The notes under the pieces: model-generated
Database searches by the model: none
What the model was told of the DNA's origin: nothing
What the model saw: only the letters and a program-made list of their open reading frames with translations
Part shown: piece after piece, positions 1 to 8,362 of the stretch
Position numbering within the stretch: the first letter of the stretch is position 1
How the letters are laid out: each line of letters opens with the position of its first letter
Source of the DNA: an uncultured Bacteroidales bacterium
GTDB taxonomy: Bacteria > Bacteroidota > Bacteroidia > Bacteroidales > UBA4417
Direction of reading: 5' to 3'
NCBI GenBank assembly: GCA_903946925.1
Contig: CAJAXK010000493.1
Location: 1-44,212, forward strand
DNA length: 44,212 bases
Program-made: the position numbers and the translations under genes

Positions 1-1
1 A

Positions 2-697
2 TGCGGCATTACCAATGCTTTTAGCTACGACATGAACGCGGCTTGTTCCAGTTTTTTGTATGCACTTACCGTGGGGCAAAAATTTGTTGAATCGGGAACC
101 CACAAAAAAGTAATCATCGTAGGTGCTGATAAGATGTCAGCTATTACCGACTATTCTGACCGGGCTGTTTGTCCGTTGTTTGGCGATGCATCTGCCGCAG
201 TTATGCTGGAACCTTCAACCGAAGATGTTGGTATAGTTGATTCTATTTTCAGGACCAATGGCGTTGGCCGTCATCACCTGTACATGAAAGCTGGCGGATC
301 GCAGCGCCCGGCAACACACGAAACCGTTGATAATAAAGAGCATTTTATCTATCAGGATGGGCAAACCGTTTTTAAATGGGCCGTATCGAAAATGGCTGAT
401 ATTTCAGTCGAAATGATGGAAAAACACAACCTGAAACCGGAACAACTTGCATGGTTAGTCCCCCATCAGGCCAATATGCGGATTATTGACGCAGTTGCCA
501 ACCGCATGGGACTTGAAAAAGAAAAGGTTATGATTAACATCGAGCGGTACGGAAATACTACAAGTGCAACTATTCCGCTATGTTTGTGGGAGTGGGAATC
601 CAAGCTGCATAAAGGCGACAATGTAATCCTTGCTGCTTTTGGCGGTGGTTTTACTTGGGGCTCGACTTTGCTCAAATGGGCGTATGATACTAAATAA
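2..697 (+). CDS. fabH: 3-oxoacyl-ACP synthase III (FabH), 5' end cut by window
   Basis: Condensing enzyme that starts fatty-acid synthesis by joining acetyl-CoA (or a branched acyl-CoA) to malonyl-ACP in the cytoplasm. The frame is open to the left edge, so the N-terminal third is missing; the first in-frame Met (base 32) lies inside the protein. The three catalytic elements of the family are visible in order: the nucleophilic Cys in NAACSSF, the His in PHQANMR and the Asn in GNTTSATIP, followed by the usual [10 protein letters not shown]-terminus. It ends with TAA at 695-697 and is followed by a purine-rich repeat and a hairpin with a T-tract. The next gene converges on it. The assignment is secure; substrate preference cannot be read from sequence. 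Confidence 0.96.
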   Translation, partial: CGITNAFSYDMNAACSSFLYALTVGQKFVESGTHKKVIIVGADKMSAITDYSDRAVCPLFGDASAAVMLEPSTEDVGIVDSIFRTNGVGRHHLYMKAGGSQRPATHETVDNKEHFIYQDGQTVFKWAVSKMADISVEMMEKHNLKPEQLAWLVPHQANMRIIDAVANRMGLEKEKVMINIERYGNTTSATIPLCLWEWESKLHKGDNVILAAFGGGFTWGSTLLKWAYDTK

Positions 698-720
698 GTA
701 GATTGGTGGATAATAAGAAA

Positions 721-780
721 AGGAGAGGGGAGACTGGGAGAGGGGAGACTGGGAGAAAGGTGAAGTGGAGAGGGGAGATT
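721..780 (+). repeat. Purine-only tandem array (7/8-nt units) after fabH
   Basis: About 60 bases of almost pure A/G. A 15-nt unit (GAGAGGGGAGACTGG, an 8+7 composite) occurs twice and then degenerates. Bases 740-757 recur as an exact 18-nt reverse complement at 41979-41996, after trpF. In both places the purine-rich strand is the sense strand of the upstream gene. Confidence 0.8.
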
Positions 781-804
781 TTGTAACAAGAAATATTTTA
801 CAAG

Positions 805-834
805 CCCTGCCGTTTTTGGTGGGGTTTTTTATTT
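805..834 (+). terminator. Probable intrinsic terminator of fabH
   Basis: CCCTGCC and GGTGGGG form a 7-bp stem (two G-T pairs) with a GTTTTT loop, followed directly by TTTTTT. It lies between convergent genes. Confidence 0.6.
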
Positions 835-850
835 ACAGTTGCCTCATTTC

Positions 851-1891
851 TTAGGCCCCGACCCAATTAAATTCATCAAAAACAAGAGAAACAGCATCTT
901 CATATTCGTCAAAACGGTTTACTTTTTTCAGTTTCTTAAAAACTTTGTGCGGGTCGTTAAACGACATCGAAAGATAAGACCAGTATTCTTTCAATACGCT
1001 GATTGCTGACAGGTTATCGTTCATTTGCTTCCGGTATGCAAAATACAAATCGTTGATAAATTGCCTGATATGTTCCTGTTGATTGTCAACAATAGTTAGG
1101 TCTTTGATTTTTGCGGGTAAAAACGGATCCCATAACAAGCCACGCCCAATCATAAACGAATTGATCGTATTGAATTGTTTATCAAAGCATTCAAAATCTT
1201 TACGGAAAAAAATATCCCCATTATACGTCAGTGGTGGCGAAATCAGGGGAATTAGTTTTTCAAAAGTTTCCAGATCGGTTTTCCCTGTATAAAGTTGCTT
1301 TCCGGTGCGGGCATGTATGGTCAATCCAGAAATAGGATAATGGTTGAAAATGGGGACAAGATCAAAAATTTCGTCAGCCGAAACATAACCCAGCCTACAC
1401 TTAATGGAAAACTTGATATTGATTTCATTCATTACTTTGCCTAAAATATCTTCCACCATCACCGGAAACGGCAACATCCCTGAGCCACGTTTCTTGTTGG
1501 CAACCTGCGGATAAGGACAACCCAAGTTCCAATTCAACTCATCGAAACCAAGTCTTTCGCAGAAATTTGCAAAGCGGATAATTTCATCCGCATCTTTGCT
1601 TAAAATTTGTGGCACAACTGGAATCCCATTTTCGTAAGGATGCCCAAGTTCAGCAAGTTTTCGGGGCGGAAGTTTGCTGCTGTGGTGAATAGTTGTGAAA
1701 AAAGGTGTAAAAAACTTGTCAACTCCCTGAAAATGCTTTGCATACACCAAGCGGAAGGTAACCCCTGTAATTCCCTGAAAAGGGGCTAAATATATTATTG
1801 GAAGTTGCTGCAAGATATAGTTTAAGGTATTTGATGATAGGTGGGATTTATAACTAAGTTTTGCGAAAAAACAAAAGTACAAAGTTTTCAT
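851..1891 (-). CDS. tRNA-dihydrouridine synthase family protein
   Basis: FMN-dependent enzyme that reduces uridine to dihydrouridine in the D-loop of tRNA. Family signatures in order: the N-terminal FMN-binding strand (IYLAPFQGITGVTFR), the NLGCP motif whose Cys is the catalytic acid (NLGCPYPQVANKKRGSGML), IKCRLGY, the IHARTGK motif, YNGDI and the phosphate-binding GRGLLWDP. At 346 aa it is of normal length, but the first ~30 residues before the first strand are unusually long and hydrophobic. The ATG at 1891 is the only Met upstream of the core; an in-frame TTG just before QQLPIIYL is an alternative start. It converges on fabH and diverges from the next gene. The Dus subgroup is not assigned; it does not look like classical DusB. 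Confidence 0.9.
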   Translation of the reverse strand: MKTLYFCFFAKLSYKSHLSSNTLNYILQQLPIIYLAPFQGITGVTFRLVYAKHFQGVDKFFTPFFTTIHHSSKLPPRKLAELGHPYENGIPVVPQILSKDADEIIRFANFCERLGFDELNWNLGCPYPQVANKKRGSGMLPFPVMVEDILGKVMNEINIKFSIKCRLGYVSADEIFDLVPIFNHYPISGLTIHARTGKQLYTGKTDLETFEKLIPLISPPLTYNGDIFFRKDFECFDKQFNTINSFMIGRGLLWDPFLPAKIKDLTIVDNQQEHIRQFINDLYFAYRKQMNDNLSAISVLKEYWSYLSMSFNDPHKVFKKLKKVNRFDEYEDAVSLVFDEFNWVGA

Positions 1892-1905
1892 TTTCGATTA
1901 TTGCT

Positions 1906-1913
1906 TACTTTTG
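1906..1913 (+). promoter_or_regulatory. Bacteroidota-type -7 box upstream of the DUF1905 gene
   Basis: TACTTTTG matches the TAnnTTTG consensus and lies about 128 nt before the ATG at 2041. No clear -33 TTG is visible, so support is moderate. Confidence 0.45.
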
Positions 1914-2040
1914 AACACACTGGGTGCGTTCGGTATTGCAGCAGATTTTTGTTCCGTTCAGCTATCAATGCTCTTTTTCAAGAGGCTGGAGCAAAAACCT
2001 TTTTGAAAACAATCGTTTTGGAACCTGTAATTGCGTAGAT

Positions 2041-2520
2041 ATGAAAGAGTATAAATTTGAAGCAGTGATTATTAAACACGAAACACTCGATTCAGGTTTC
2101 ATTGAATTCCCTTATGATGTTCAGAAAGAATTTGGTAAAAAGGGTCAGGTAAAAGTGAAGGCATTTTTCGATGGGTTCGAATACCGGGGATCGCTGGTGA
2201 AAATGGGCCACCACTGTCATATAATTGGCCTAAACAAAAAAGTTCGCGGGGCAATAGGGAAGGCTCACGGCGAAAAAGTGGGTGTGGTAATTTATGAGGA
2301 TATTGAAGAACGTAAAGTTGATTTGCCCACCGATTTGGAAACAGCCCTGAAAGCGTTTCCAGCCGCAAAAACATTTTTCGATAGCCTTTCGATTACTCAT
2401 AAAAAGGAATATATCGAATGGGTTACATCCGCAAAAAAATCAGAAACCAGAATTTCAAGGATTGAAAAATGCATTAAAATGCTTGATGCAAAAATGAAAG
2501 AACGCAAACCAAAAAAATAA
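2041..2520 (+). CDS. DUF1905 / YdeI-like (OmpD-associated family) protein
   Basis: A 159-aa cytoplasmic protein. The N-terminal ~95 residues match the DUF1905 small beta-barrel (KYEFEAVIIKHE-type start, GSGFIEFPYDV-like segment, GKKGQVKVKAFFDG, then HHCHIIGLNKKVRGAIGKAHGEKVGVVI). The C-terminal ~60 residues match the YdeI 'bacteriocin-protection/OmpD-associated' helical domain (LETALKAFPAAKTFFDSLSITHKKEYIEWVTSAKKSETRISRIEKCIKML). The ATG at 2041 was chosen because the conserved fold starts there and upstream codons look non-coding and lie near the promoter. Biochemical role is unknown for the family; the names reflect weak genetic associations. It ends in a lysine-rich tail. Confidence 0.82.
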   Translation: MKEYKFEAVIIKHETLDSGFIEFPYDVQKEFGKKGQVKVKAFFDGFEYRGSLVKMGHHCHIIGLNKKVRGAIGKAHGEKVGVVIYEDIEERKVDLPTDLETALKAFPAAKTFFDSLSITHKKEYIEWVTSAKKSETRISRIEKCIKMLDAKMKERKPKK

Positions 2521-2610
2521 AAGCTCACAAACCCAGCTCCAAAACTAAAATCGAAGAACAGGTTCTATCCAAAAATCAGATTGCCATTTTTTTTATGTCA
2601 ATTTCAGAAA

Positions 2611-3240
2611 ATGGTGGATGAGCAAGCCGTTTTAAGTTTAATTACCAATAAAATTATTGCCAAAACCATGATCCAGCCACCAATCGAAAACAAAGTTTTT
2701 GATAAAATAGACTTTACTACAACCCGCATAGCAAGAGTAGAATATGACAATTGTATATTCAAAAACTGCAATTTTTACAGTACCAATTTGTCCAACATGA
2801 TTTTTCGCCAATGTAGTTTTGATGGTTGCGATTTCAGTTTGTCAGAATTCAAAAACACAACTTTACACGACATTAATTTCACAAATTGCAAATTGCTGGG
2901 TGTACAATTTAGCGAATGTAACAGTTTTTTGCTTTCGGTTAGTTTTGAGGATTGTGTGCTGAATATGGCAGTATTTTACAAGCTGAAACTAAAAAAAACA
3001 TCCTTTAAAAACTGCAATCTCCATGAATCCGATTTTACTGAAACGGATCTAACAAGCTCAATATTTGATAACTGTGACCTTCAACGAGCCATATTTTACA
3101 ATACCAACCTCGAAAAAGCTGATTTCCGGACATCGTACAACTATACTTTCGACCCCGAACGCAACCGAATTAAAAAGGCCAGGTTTTCACGCTTAGGTGC
3201 AATCGGATTGCTGGAGAAATATCAAATTATAATTGAATAG
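2611..3240 (+). CDS. Pentapeptide-repeat protein
   Basis: A 209-aa protein (start ATG 2611; ATG 2668 is also possible). From about residue 25 to 180 it has a five-residue periodicity of the form A(D/N)(L/F)xx, here with many NC/DC pairs: CIFKNCNF, CSFDGCDF, INFTNCKL, TSFKNCNL, SIFDNCDL, AIFYNTNLEKADF. Such repeats fold into a right-handed quadrilateral beta-helix. No signal peptide or membrane segment is seen, so it is probably cytoplasmic. The family includes gyrase-protecting proteins (Qnr, MfpA), but most members have no known role and nothing here points to gyrase. The abundance of Cys at repeat positions is notable. A TTG at 2581 would add ten residues of non-homologous sequence and is less likely. 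Confidence 0.88.
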   Translation: MVDEQAVLSLITNKIIAKTMIQPPIENKVFDKIDFTTTRIARVEYDNCIFKNCNFYSTNLSNMIFRQCSFDGCDFSLSEFKNTTLHDINFTNCKLLGVQFSECNSFLLSVSFEDCVLNMAVFYKLKLKKTSFKNCNLHESDFTETDLTSSIFDNCDLQRAIFYNTNLEKADFRTSYNYTFDPERNRIKKARFSRLGAIGLLEKYQIIIE

Positions 3241-3336
3241 AACAGAAATAAGCTTTCCATGGATGATTTGAATTAACAGAATCCAGAATCCTGAAATAAA
3301 TCCAACAGTATGGTTTGTCAGGAAATGTAGATCAAC

Positions 3337-3406
3337 CCGCAATCCGACATCCGCAATCCGCAATCCGCAATCCGACATCCGACATCCGCAATCCGACATC
3401 CGCAAT
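3337..3406 (+). repeat. Ten-unit heptamer array abutting a stop codon
   Basis: Exactly ten 7-nt units, each either CCGCAAT (A) or CCGACAT (B), in the order A B A A A B B A B A, with no other variation. The array touches the TGA stop (3406-3408) of the minus-strand deacetylase-like gene. Confidence 0.95.
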
Positions 3407-4719
3407 CAACTCCCCTCAACCGCTTTTTCCACCATTTTTATATACACATCTAACCAGCCTTTCCACTCATCCTCGTTGGTCAAAGTTGAATTGTGCCATA
3501 AAGGCATAAAGGTTCCGCCCACTTTTTTAACTTCAGTAATAAGCTCGCCAATCTCTTGGTTTGCCTGTTCGGGTGTAAGCTTCATGTATTGGTTCAGGGT
3601 TCCATCCATAACAGTAAAAGGGTGCAAAATCAAATCGGTAGGCAAATCCTGATCCAGATCGTAGAAAGGATAAGGGGTACAAATGGATGCCCTAAACCCG
3701 GCGACTTCCGCGTAACCCATTGTATAATCGTGTGTTATGTCGTTGTTTATAAGGTTTCGGTAAGTTTCGGGAAGTATTAGTTTCAAGAAATGCTGACGGC
3801 TGTGGTTTACCTCGCGTTTCAGGATTTTGGCAAGCCTAGCAATTTCAGTCGAGATGAGCGAAGGCTGTAACGATGATGCATACGAAGGGTGGATCCCAAT
3901 TTCGGAATAATCGGCCAAAAGCCGGATCAAAGCTCTGAAATACCTATTGTTGTGAGGGATATTTTTATCGTTGGGGCCATAATCGGCCAGAAGTATGAAA
4001 TAAGTAGCCCTGTATTTGTATTTTTTCTGCAACATCATCTGTAGTTCGAAAGTGTCGAACGGATCGTGTTCCAATCCCACTAAAACCCTCGCCCTTTGTT
4101 TGACATTATCGAAATCCTTCTTTTGCAAAGCTTTAAAAATGCCGCCAATTGCACGGGTCAGCCCTTTATTTTTATATGCGTAAGCAGCATCCACATCAAT
4201 GGTAGGGGCAAATTCGTATTTTGGAAGCCTAAAAACCAAATCGGGGAACCGGGTTTGTAGAATCTCTTTCAACATGAGTGACCAAGTATTTACCACTGGT
4301 TTTTGCAGGTATCCTTTCTGAAACGCATCGCTTCCAGATGCCAGAAATCGGTTATGCTCATCACGGAGATGTGGCAAATATTCTTCGTATCGGCTTGTTA
4401 AATAGAAACATGCAGCAAATAAATCGAAGGGTAGAGCAGATTTATCGTCATGACAAGGAAAGAATACAATCCCATTCTTGAAAACGAAATGCGTAAGATC
4501 AATTGCTGAGATTTTACTCTCGAAAAGCAAATGGTTGGACGCGAAAAACAGAAATTTGGGATCAACTTTAACCCCATAAGAAAATTTTGCTCCTGAATGG
4601 GATTCAAATTCTGAAACATCCTTTGTAAACTTTATGGGAAGCCCTAACAAGCGCACAAGCACTAGCTGCATGGCATAATGCAAGCGGTTGGTTTCTTTAG
4701 GGACAAGGATTAATACCAT
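3406..4719 (-). CDS. Polysaccharide-deacetylase-like protein (DUF7033 type)
   Basis: A 437-aa protein of a type common in Bacteroidota, with an N-terminal ~150-residue domain of unknown function and a C-terminal NodB/polysaccharide-deacetylase-like TIM-barrel. The deacetylase part shows a FAPTIDVDAAYAY motif (metal-binding Asp region), then EIGIHPSYAS (His-containing motif 2) and a late PLWHNSTLTNE segment (His near the active site). The ATG at 4719 was chosen over one at 4767 because the extra 16 residues would form only a short hydrophobic leader that overlaps the divergent promoter zone of rsmG. Likely substrate is an envelope polysaccharide, but this is inference. It has its own transcription unit, divergent from rsmG. 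Confidence 0.75.
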   Translation of the reverse strand: MVLILVPKETNRLHYAMQLVLVRLLGLPIKFTKDVSEFESHSGAKFSYGVKVDPKFLFFASNHLLFESKISAIDLTHFVFKNGIVFFPCHDDKSALPFDLFAACFYLTSRYEEYLPHLRDEHNRFLASGSDAFQKGYLQKPVVNTWSLMLKEILQTRFPDLVFRLPKYEFAPTIDVDAAYAYKNKGLTRAIGGIFKALQKKDFDNVKQRARVLVGLEHDPFDTFELQMMLQKKYKYRATYFILLADYGPNDKNIPHNNRYFRALIRLLADYSEIGIHPSYASSLQPSLISTEIARLAKILKREVNHSRQHFLKLILPETYRNLINNDITHDYTMGYAEVAGFRASICTPYPFYDLDQDLPTDLILHPFTVMDGTLNQYMKLTPEQANQEIGELITEVKKVGGTFMPLWHNSTLTNEDEWKGWLDVYIKMVEKAVEGS

Positions 4720-4790
4720 AAACAAAAAAGTTATTAAGCAAAAGTAAGCTTTTTGTTGGGTAACCAAATGCCACTGAATGCAAATCCTTT

Positions 4791-4798
4791 ATTTTTGC
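4791..4798 (+). promoter_or_regulatory. -7 box of rsmG promoter
   Basis: TATTTTTG matches TAnnTTTG and lies 18 nt before the rsmG ATG, giving a very short leader. No -33 TTG at normal spacing is obvious. Confidence 0.5.
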
Positions 4799-4816
4799 AG
4801 TTCACCGTAACCCTCT

Positions 4817-5440
4817 ATGATGGAACTACTCACTAAATATTTCCCTGAAATAAATGCGGATCAAATTGAAAAATTCAAGCATCTCGAAGAGCTTTACCAG
4901 GACTGGAACAGTAAAATCAATGTTATTTCCAGGAAGGATATGGATTATTTTTATGAACACCATGTATTACATTCGTTGGGAATTGCCAAAATACAGCGGT
5001 TTCAGCCCGGATCGGCAGTTTTGGATGTTGGAACAGGGGGCGGTTTTCCTGGAATTCCGTTGGCTATCCTATTTCCGGAAACCGAATTCCTTCTTGTTGA
5101 TTCGATAGGCAAAAAAATAAAAGTAGTGCAGGAAGTAGCAAAATCGGCAGGCATCCACAATGTGGAAGCAATACAGTTGAGGGCTGAGGATGTGAAGCCA
5201 AAATTCGATTTTATCGTAAGCCGTGCCGTAACCACTTTGCCTGAATTTATAAATTGGGTAGGGAAAAATATTAAAAAAGAAAGCAAACATGAATTAAAAA
5301 ATGGGATCCTTTATCTTAAAGGTGGTGATTTGGAAGCAGAATTAGCCCCATTTAAGTCAAAAAGCAAAGTCTATCAACTTAGTGAATTTTTTGAGGAAAG
5401 TTTTTTTGAAACGAAAAAAGTGGTTCATGTTGGCTTATAA
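4817..5440 (+). CDS. rsmG: 16S rRNA (guanine-N7) methyltransferase RsmG/GidB
   Basis: Transfers methyl from S-adenosylmethionine to N7 of the G527-equivalent in 16S rRNA. The 207-aa length fits. The N-terminal helical part (LYQDWNSKINVISRKD.DYFYEHHVLHSL) is diagnostic, followed by the SAM-binding motif VLDVGTGGGFPGIPLA (residues 68-83), the acidic residue after FLLVD, and SRAV at 135-138. The C-terminus ends VVHVGL. There are two ATGs in tandem (4817 and 4820). Loss of RsmG confers low-level streptomycin resistance in other bacteria, which is family knowledge only. It appears monocistronic. Confidence 0.96.
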   Translation: MMELLTKYFPEINADQIEKFKHLEELYQDWNSKINVISRKDMDYFYEHHVLHSLGIAKIQRFQPGSAVLDVGTGGGFPGIPLAILFPETEFLLVDSIGKKIKVVQEVAKSAGIHNVEAIQLRAEDVKPKFDFIVSRAVTTLPEFINWVGKNIKKESKHELKNGILYLKGGDLEAELAPFKSKSKVYQLSEFFEESFFETKKVVHVGL

Positions 5441-5493
5441 CTTGCCTTTCTGAATAAAGTGCGCAATTCTTCAGTTTTCTGAAAAACAAGTCC

Positions 5494-5525
5494 CTTTTTT
5501 AGTACTTTTAGCGCAGCTAAAAAAG
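5494..5525. terminator. Inverted repeat after rsmG, possible terminator
   Basis: CTTTTTTAG (5494-5502) and CTAAAAAAG (5517-5525) are perfect 9-nt inverted arms with a 14-nt loop, about 50 nt after rsmG. The stem is AT-rich, so function is uncertain. Confidence 0.35.
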
Positions 5526-5642
5526 TGCGATTAAACAAAGTTAAATAATTGCTTCAAAGTTGATATTGAGGTATTTAAGGTTCAATCGCATTGATTTTTT
5601 GGGGAGTAAGCTTAAAATAGTATTGGGGATAGAAAGAATACA

Positions 5643-6146
5643 ATGCAATTGCAAATCATACAAAATAAGATTTATGACATCAGAGGTCAGAAAGTGATGC
5701 TTGATTTCGACCTTGCAATATTGTACGAAACTGAAACCAAAAGGCTTAAAGAAGCAATAAGACGGAATATTGACCGTTTTCCCTCTGATTTCATGTTTGA
5801 AATCACTAAAAGTGAATTTGAGATTTTGAGGACGCAAATTGCGACCTCAAAACGAGGAGGTGTCAGGTATCTCCCTTTTGCATTTACAGAACAAGGGGTT
5901 GCCATGCTATCAAGTGTATTGAACAGTTCTAAAGCAATACAGATTAATATGCAAATTGTAAGGGCTTTTGTTTTCGTTCGACAATATGCCTTGTCACATC
6001 AAGACCTTACTGAACGACTGATGGAATTAGAGGGTAGATATGACCAGAAATTTAATGATGTTTACGAAGCATTGAATTATCTTCTGGAAAAAGACACATT
6101 GACAACAGAACAGAAAGAGCGCCAAAGGATAGGATATAAATTATAA
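5643..6146 (+). CDS. ORF6N domain protein (phage-antirepressor type)
   Basis: A 167-aa protein. Residues ~5-90 match the ORF6N domain: IIQNKIYDIRGQKVMLDFDLAILYETETKRLKEAIRRNIDRFPSDFMFEIT, then RTQIATSKRGGVRYLPFAFTEQGVAMLSSVLNS. This domain is found in phage antirepressor-like proteins and in many chromosomal copies in Bacteroidota. The remainder is a helical, likely coiled-coil tail (LTERLMELEGRYDQKFNDVYEALNYLLEK). No toxin or phage partner lies beside it; its neighbours are rsmG and pepD, so it looks like an isolated, possibly horizontally acquired gene. DNA binding is inferred from the family. Confidence 0.88.
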   Translation: MQLQIIQNKIYDIRGQKVMLDFDLAILYETETKRLKEAIRRNIDRFPSDFMFEITKSEFEILRTQIATSKRGGVRYLPFAFTEQGVAMLSSVLNSSKAIQINMQIVRAFVFVRQYALSHQDLTERLMELEGRYDQKFNDVYEALNYLLEKDTLTTEQKERQRIGYKL

Positions 6147-6184
6147 ATACCAACAACTCACAATAAATAATCCATTTACATAAA

Positions 6185-7645
6185 ATGAACAAAGAAATCT
6201 TTAACCTGGAACCCACAACTGTGTGGAAAAATTTTTACAGCCTTACCCAAATCCCACGTCCTTCGCACCACGAAGAGCGCATCCAGAAATTTATGTTTGA
6301 TTTCGGCACCAAGCTTGGCCTCGAAACCATAAAAGATGAAGTTGGGAATATCATCATCCGCAAACCTGCTACACCAGGAATGGAAAACCGTAAAGGCATT
6401 GTACTGCAAACCCATCTCGACATGGTGCCGCAGAAAAACAGCGACAAGGCACACGATTTCGCTACAGATCCTATCGAAGCTTATGTTGATGGCGATTGGG
6501 TTACTGCTAACGGTACAACGCTCGGCGCTGACAATGGAATGGGTGTTGCGGCAACCATGGCTGTTTTGGAAGCAAAAAACCTTGTTCATGGCCCTATTGA
6601 AGCCTTGTTTACATGCGATGAAGAAACAGGTATGACAGGAGCTTTTGGGCTGAAACCCGGAATTTTTCAAGGCGATATTCTTTTAAACCTCGATTCGGAA
6701 GACGAAGGCGAATTGTATGTGGGCTGTGCTGGTGGAACCAATGCCAACGCAGCTTTCGATTATACTGAAGAACCCGTGCAGGAAGGTTTGGCTTCGTTCA
6801 AGTTGTCAATTACCGGCCTTAAAGGAGGCCACTCAGGCTTGGAAATTATTCTTCAGCGTGGCAACAGCAATAAACTGATGAACCGCTTTTTACAACATTC
6901 GGTTGTTGAACATGGCCTCCGCTTGGCATCAATAGAAGGCGGCAGCCTACGCAATGCCATCCCACGCGAATCTTTTGCAGTGGTAACGGTTCCCTCTTCC
7001 AAAGCCGACGAATTTGTTAAATGTGTTGGCGAATTCGAAAAACTCTACCGCAGCGAGCTTTCAGCAACAGAACCCGATCTGAAATTTGCCATTTCGGCCA
7101 CATCAACACCTAAATCGGTAATTGATGCAACTTCGCTTGATAAAGTTATGAAAGCTATCAATGCTTGCCCTAATGGTGTTATGCGCATGAGCGACGACAT
7201 GATTGGGCTTGTGGAAACCTCTACCAACCTTGCCAGCGTAAAATCGGACAACGGTAAAATTTTTGTTCAATGTTTGTTGCGTAGTTCGGTAGATTCGGCC
7301 CAGCAGGATTTGGGCGGGATGATTAAAGATGTGTTTGAACTTGCAGGTGCTAATGTTGTGCTTGATGGAACTTATCCAGGCTGGAAACCAAACATGAAAT
7401 CGGCCATATTGATTACCATGCAGGAAGTATATCAGAAACTATATGGCCGCATCCCAGAAATAAAAGCTATACATGCAGGCCTCGAATGTGGGCTGTTAGG
7501 TGGGGTTTATCCAAACTGGGATATGATTTCGTTTGGCCCAACAATACGTTACCCACATTCGCCAGATGAAAAAGTGCATATAGCATCAGTCGAAAAATTC
7601 TGGAACTATCTGGTTAACACACTACAAGATGCGCCGATAAAATAA
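6185..7645 (+). CDS. pepD: Aminoacyl-histidine dipeptidase / cytosol non-specific dipeptidase (M20)
   Basis: Zinc dipeptidase of family M20 that hydrolyses a broad range of dipeptides, including Xaa-His, in the cytoplasm. Length of 486 aa is typical. Motifs: QTHLDMVPQ with the first zinc His (77) and catalytic-site Asp (79), GADNGMG with the bridging Asp (116), CDEETGM with the general-base Glu pair (146-147), LNLDSEDEGELYVGCAGG, the dimerisation-domain GLKGGHSGLEI, and the C-terminal HAGLECGLLG and PHSPDEKVHI. There is no signal peptide. It begins 38 nt after the ORF6N gene and ends before a strong terminator hairpin. Confidence 0.96.
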   Translation: MNKEIFNLEPTTVWKNFYSLTQIPRPSHHEERIQKFMFDFGTKLGLETIKDEVGNIIIRKPATPGMENRKGIVLQTHLDMVPQKNSDKAHDFATDPIEAYVDGDWVTANGTTLGADNGMGVAATMAVLEAKNLVHGPIEALFTCDEETGMTGAFGLKPGIFQGDILLNLDSEDEGELYVGCAGGTNANAAFDYTEEPVQEGLASFKLSITGLKGGHSGLEIILQRGNSNKLMNRFLQHSVVEHGLRLASIEGGSLRNAIPRESFAVVTVPSSKADEFVKCVGEFEKLYRSELSATEPDLKFAISATSTPKSVIDATSLDKVMKAINACPNGVMRMSDDMIGLVETSTNLASVKSDNGKIFVQCLLRSSVDSAQQDLGGMIKDVFELAGANVVLDGTYPGWKPNMKSAILITMQEVYQKLYGRIPEIKAIHAGLECGLLGGVYPNWDMISFGPTIRYPHSPDEKVHIASVEKFWNYLVNTLQDAPIK

Positions 7646-7672
7646 TTTGAAGTATCTTAAACAAATCGTAAA

Positions 7673-7717
7673 ATCCTTGCTTTCGATAAATATTTTGAGG
7701 GCAAGGATTTTTTTTAC
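7673..7717 (+). terminator. Intrinsic terminator of pepD
   Basis: AAATCCTTGC (7673-7682) and GCAAGGATTT (7703-7712) form a perfect 10-bp stem with a 20-nt loop, running into a T-tract. Confidence 0.8.
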
Positions 7718-7726
7718 AAAGCTCTT

Positions 7727-7754
7727 GGTTATATGGATACTTTTTATACCTTTG
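7727..7754 (+). promoter_or_regulatory. rpmH promoter (-33 TTG, -7 TACCTTTG)
   Basis: TACCTTTG at 7747-7754 fits TAnnTTTG; TTG at 7727-7729 lies 17 nt upstream. The ATG follows 21 nt after the -7 box. Confidence 0.65.
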
Positions 7755-7775
7755 CACCCTTAAAAACTACCAATC

Positions 7776-7925
7776 ATGAAAAGGACTTTCCAGCCATCAG
7801 TAAGGAAAAGAAAAAACAAACACGGATTCAGATTAAGGATGTCAACTGTTAATGGACGCAGGGTATTAGCTGCACGCAGGGCACGTGGGAGAAAAAAATT
7901 GACTGTTTCCGACGAAGGGAAATAA
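7776..7925 (+). CDS. rpmH: 50S ribosomal protein L34
   Basis: A 49-aa, strongly basic ribosomal protein of the large subunit. The translation starts [18 protein letters not shown] and continues with [22 protein letters not shown], the near-invariant L34 sequence, plus a short VSDEGK tail. Coordinates were read directly from the nucleotide sequence because the gene is short. It has its own promoter and terminator. In many bacteria rnpA (RNase P protein) follows immediately; here a REP array and a transposase-like gene follow instead, with no rnpA in the window. Confidence 0.97.
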   Translation: MKRTFQPSVRKRKNKHGFRLRMSTVNGRRVLAARRARGRKKLTVSDEGK

Positions 7926-7982
7926 TCTTTCCTTACAAGACTGTTCGTTTACTTAACGGGTTTATATAGTATTACGCATCTC

Positions 7983-8016
7983 GGAGGAGGCTCACAAGCC
8001 TACCTCCTTTTGTTTT
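7983..8016 (+). terminator. Intrinsic terminator of rpmH
   Basis: GGAGGAGGC (7983-7991) pairs with GCCTACCTCC (7998-8007) with one bulged base, followed by TTTTGTTTTT. Confidence 0.7.
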
Positions 8017-8050
8017 TATATCTATGTCAAAATTGTATCAGGTTTGTTGT

Positions 8051-8313
8051 TGGGAATTGAGAAACGCCCACTGACTAAAGTCAGTGGGAATTGAGATATT
8101 GCTTTAAGTGTTCAAGGAGCAAGTTTTGATTTCCATTGCCACTGACTTTAGTCAGTGGCAATAATAGAATGAAGTACATGACTAAAGTCAGTGGGAATTG
8201 AGCCACTAACTAAAGTCAGTGGGAATTGAGGGATATTAACATTTAGTGTTCAAGGAACAAGTTTTGTTTTTCTATTGCCACTGACTTTAGTCAGTGGCAA
8301 TAATAGAATGAGC
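8051..8313. repeat. Doubled composite REP (BIME-like) array
   Basis: Five copies of a palindrome with arms CCACTGACT / AGTCAGTGG. Type 1 has an AA centre, outer Cs and a GGAATTGAG tail (8067-8088 complete; 8178-8195 and 8203-8222 partial). Type 2 has a TT centre and TTG/CAA outer pairs (8136-8161 and 8275-8300, identical). Types 1 and 2 alternate, with near-identical spacers (AGTGTTCAAGG followed by A, G or A, CAAGTTTTG), so the block is two tandem copies of one composite unit. A lone TGGGAATTGAG at 8051-8061 is a remnant of another copy. It lies directly downstream of the RAYT gene, as expected for REP units mobilised by such enzymes. The remainder of the 7926-8362 gap shows nothing else. 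Confidence 0.9.
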
Positions 8314-8362
8314 AACTGTTTATTGTAAGCAGCAGTATATATGATTGAAGTTGTCCACAAGA

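Noticed and set aside
3337-3406. Heptamer array as a CRISPR
   Set aside because: Units are 7 nt with no spacers and no cas genes are present.
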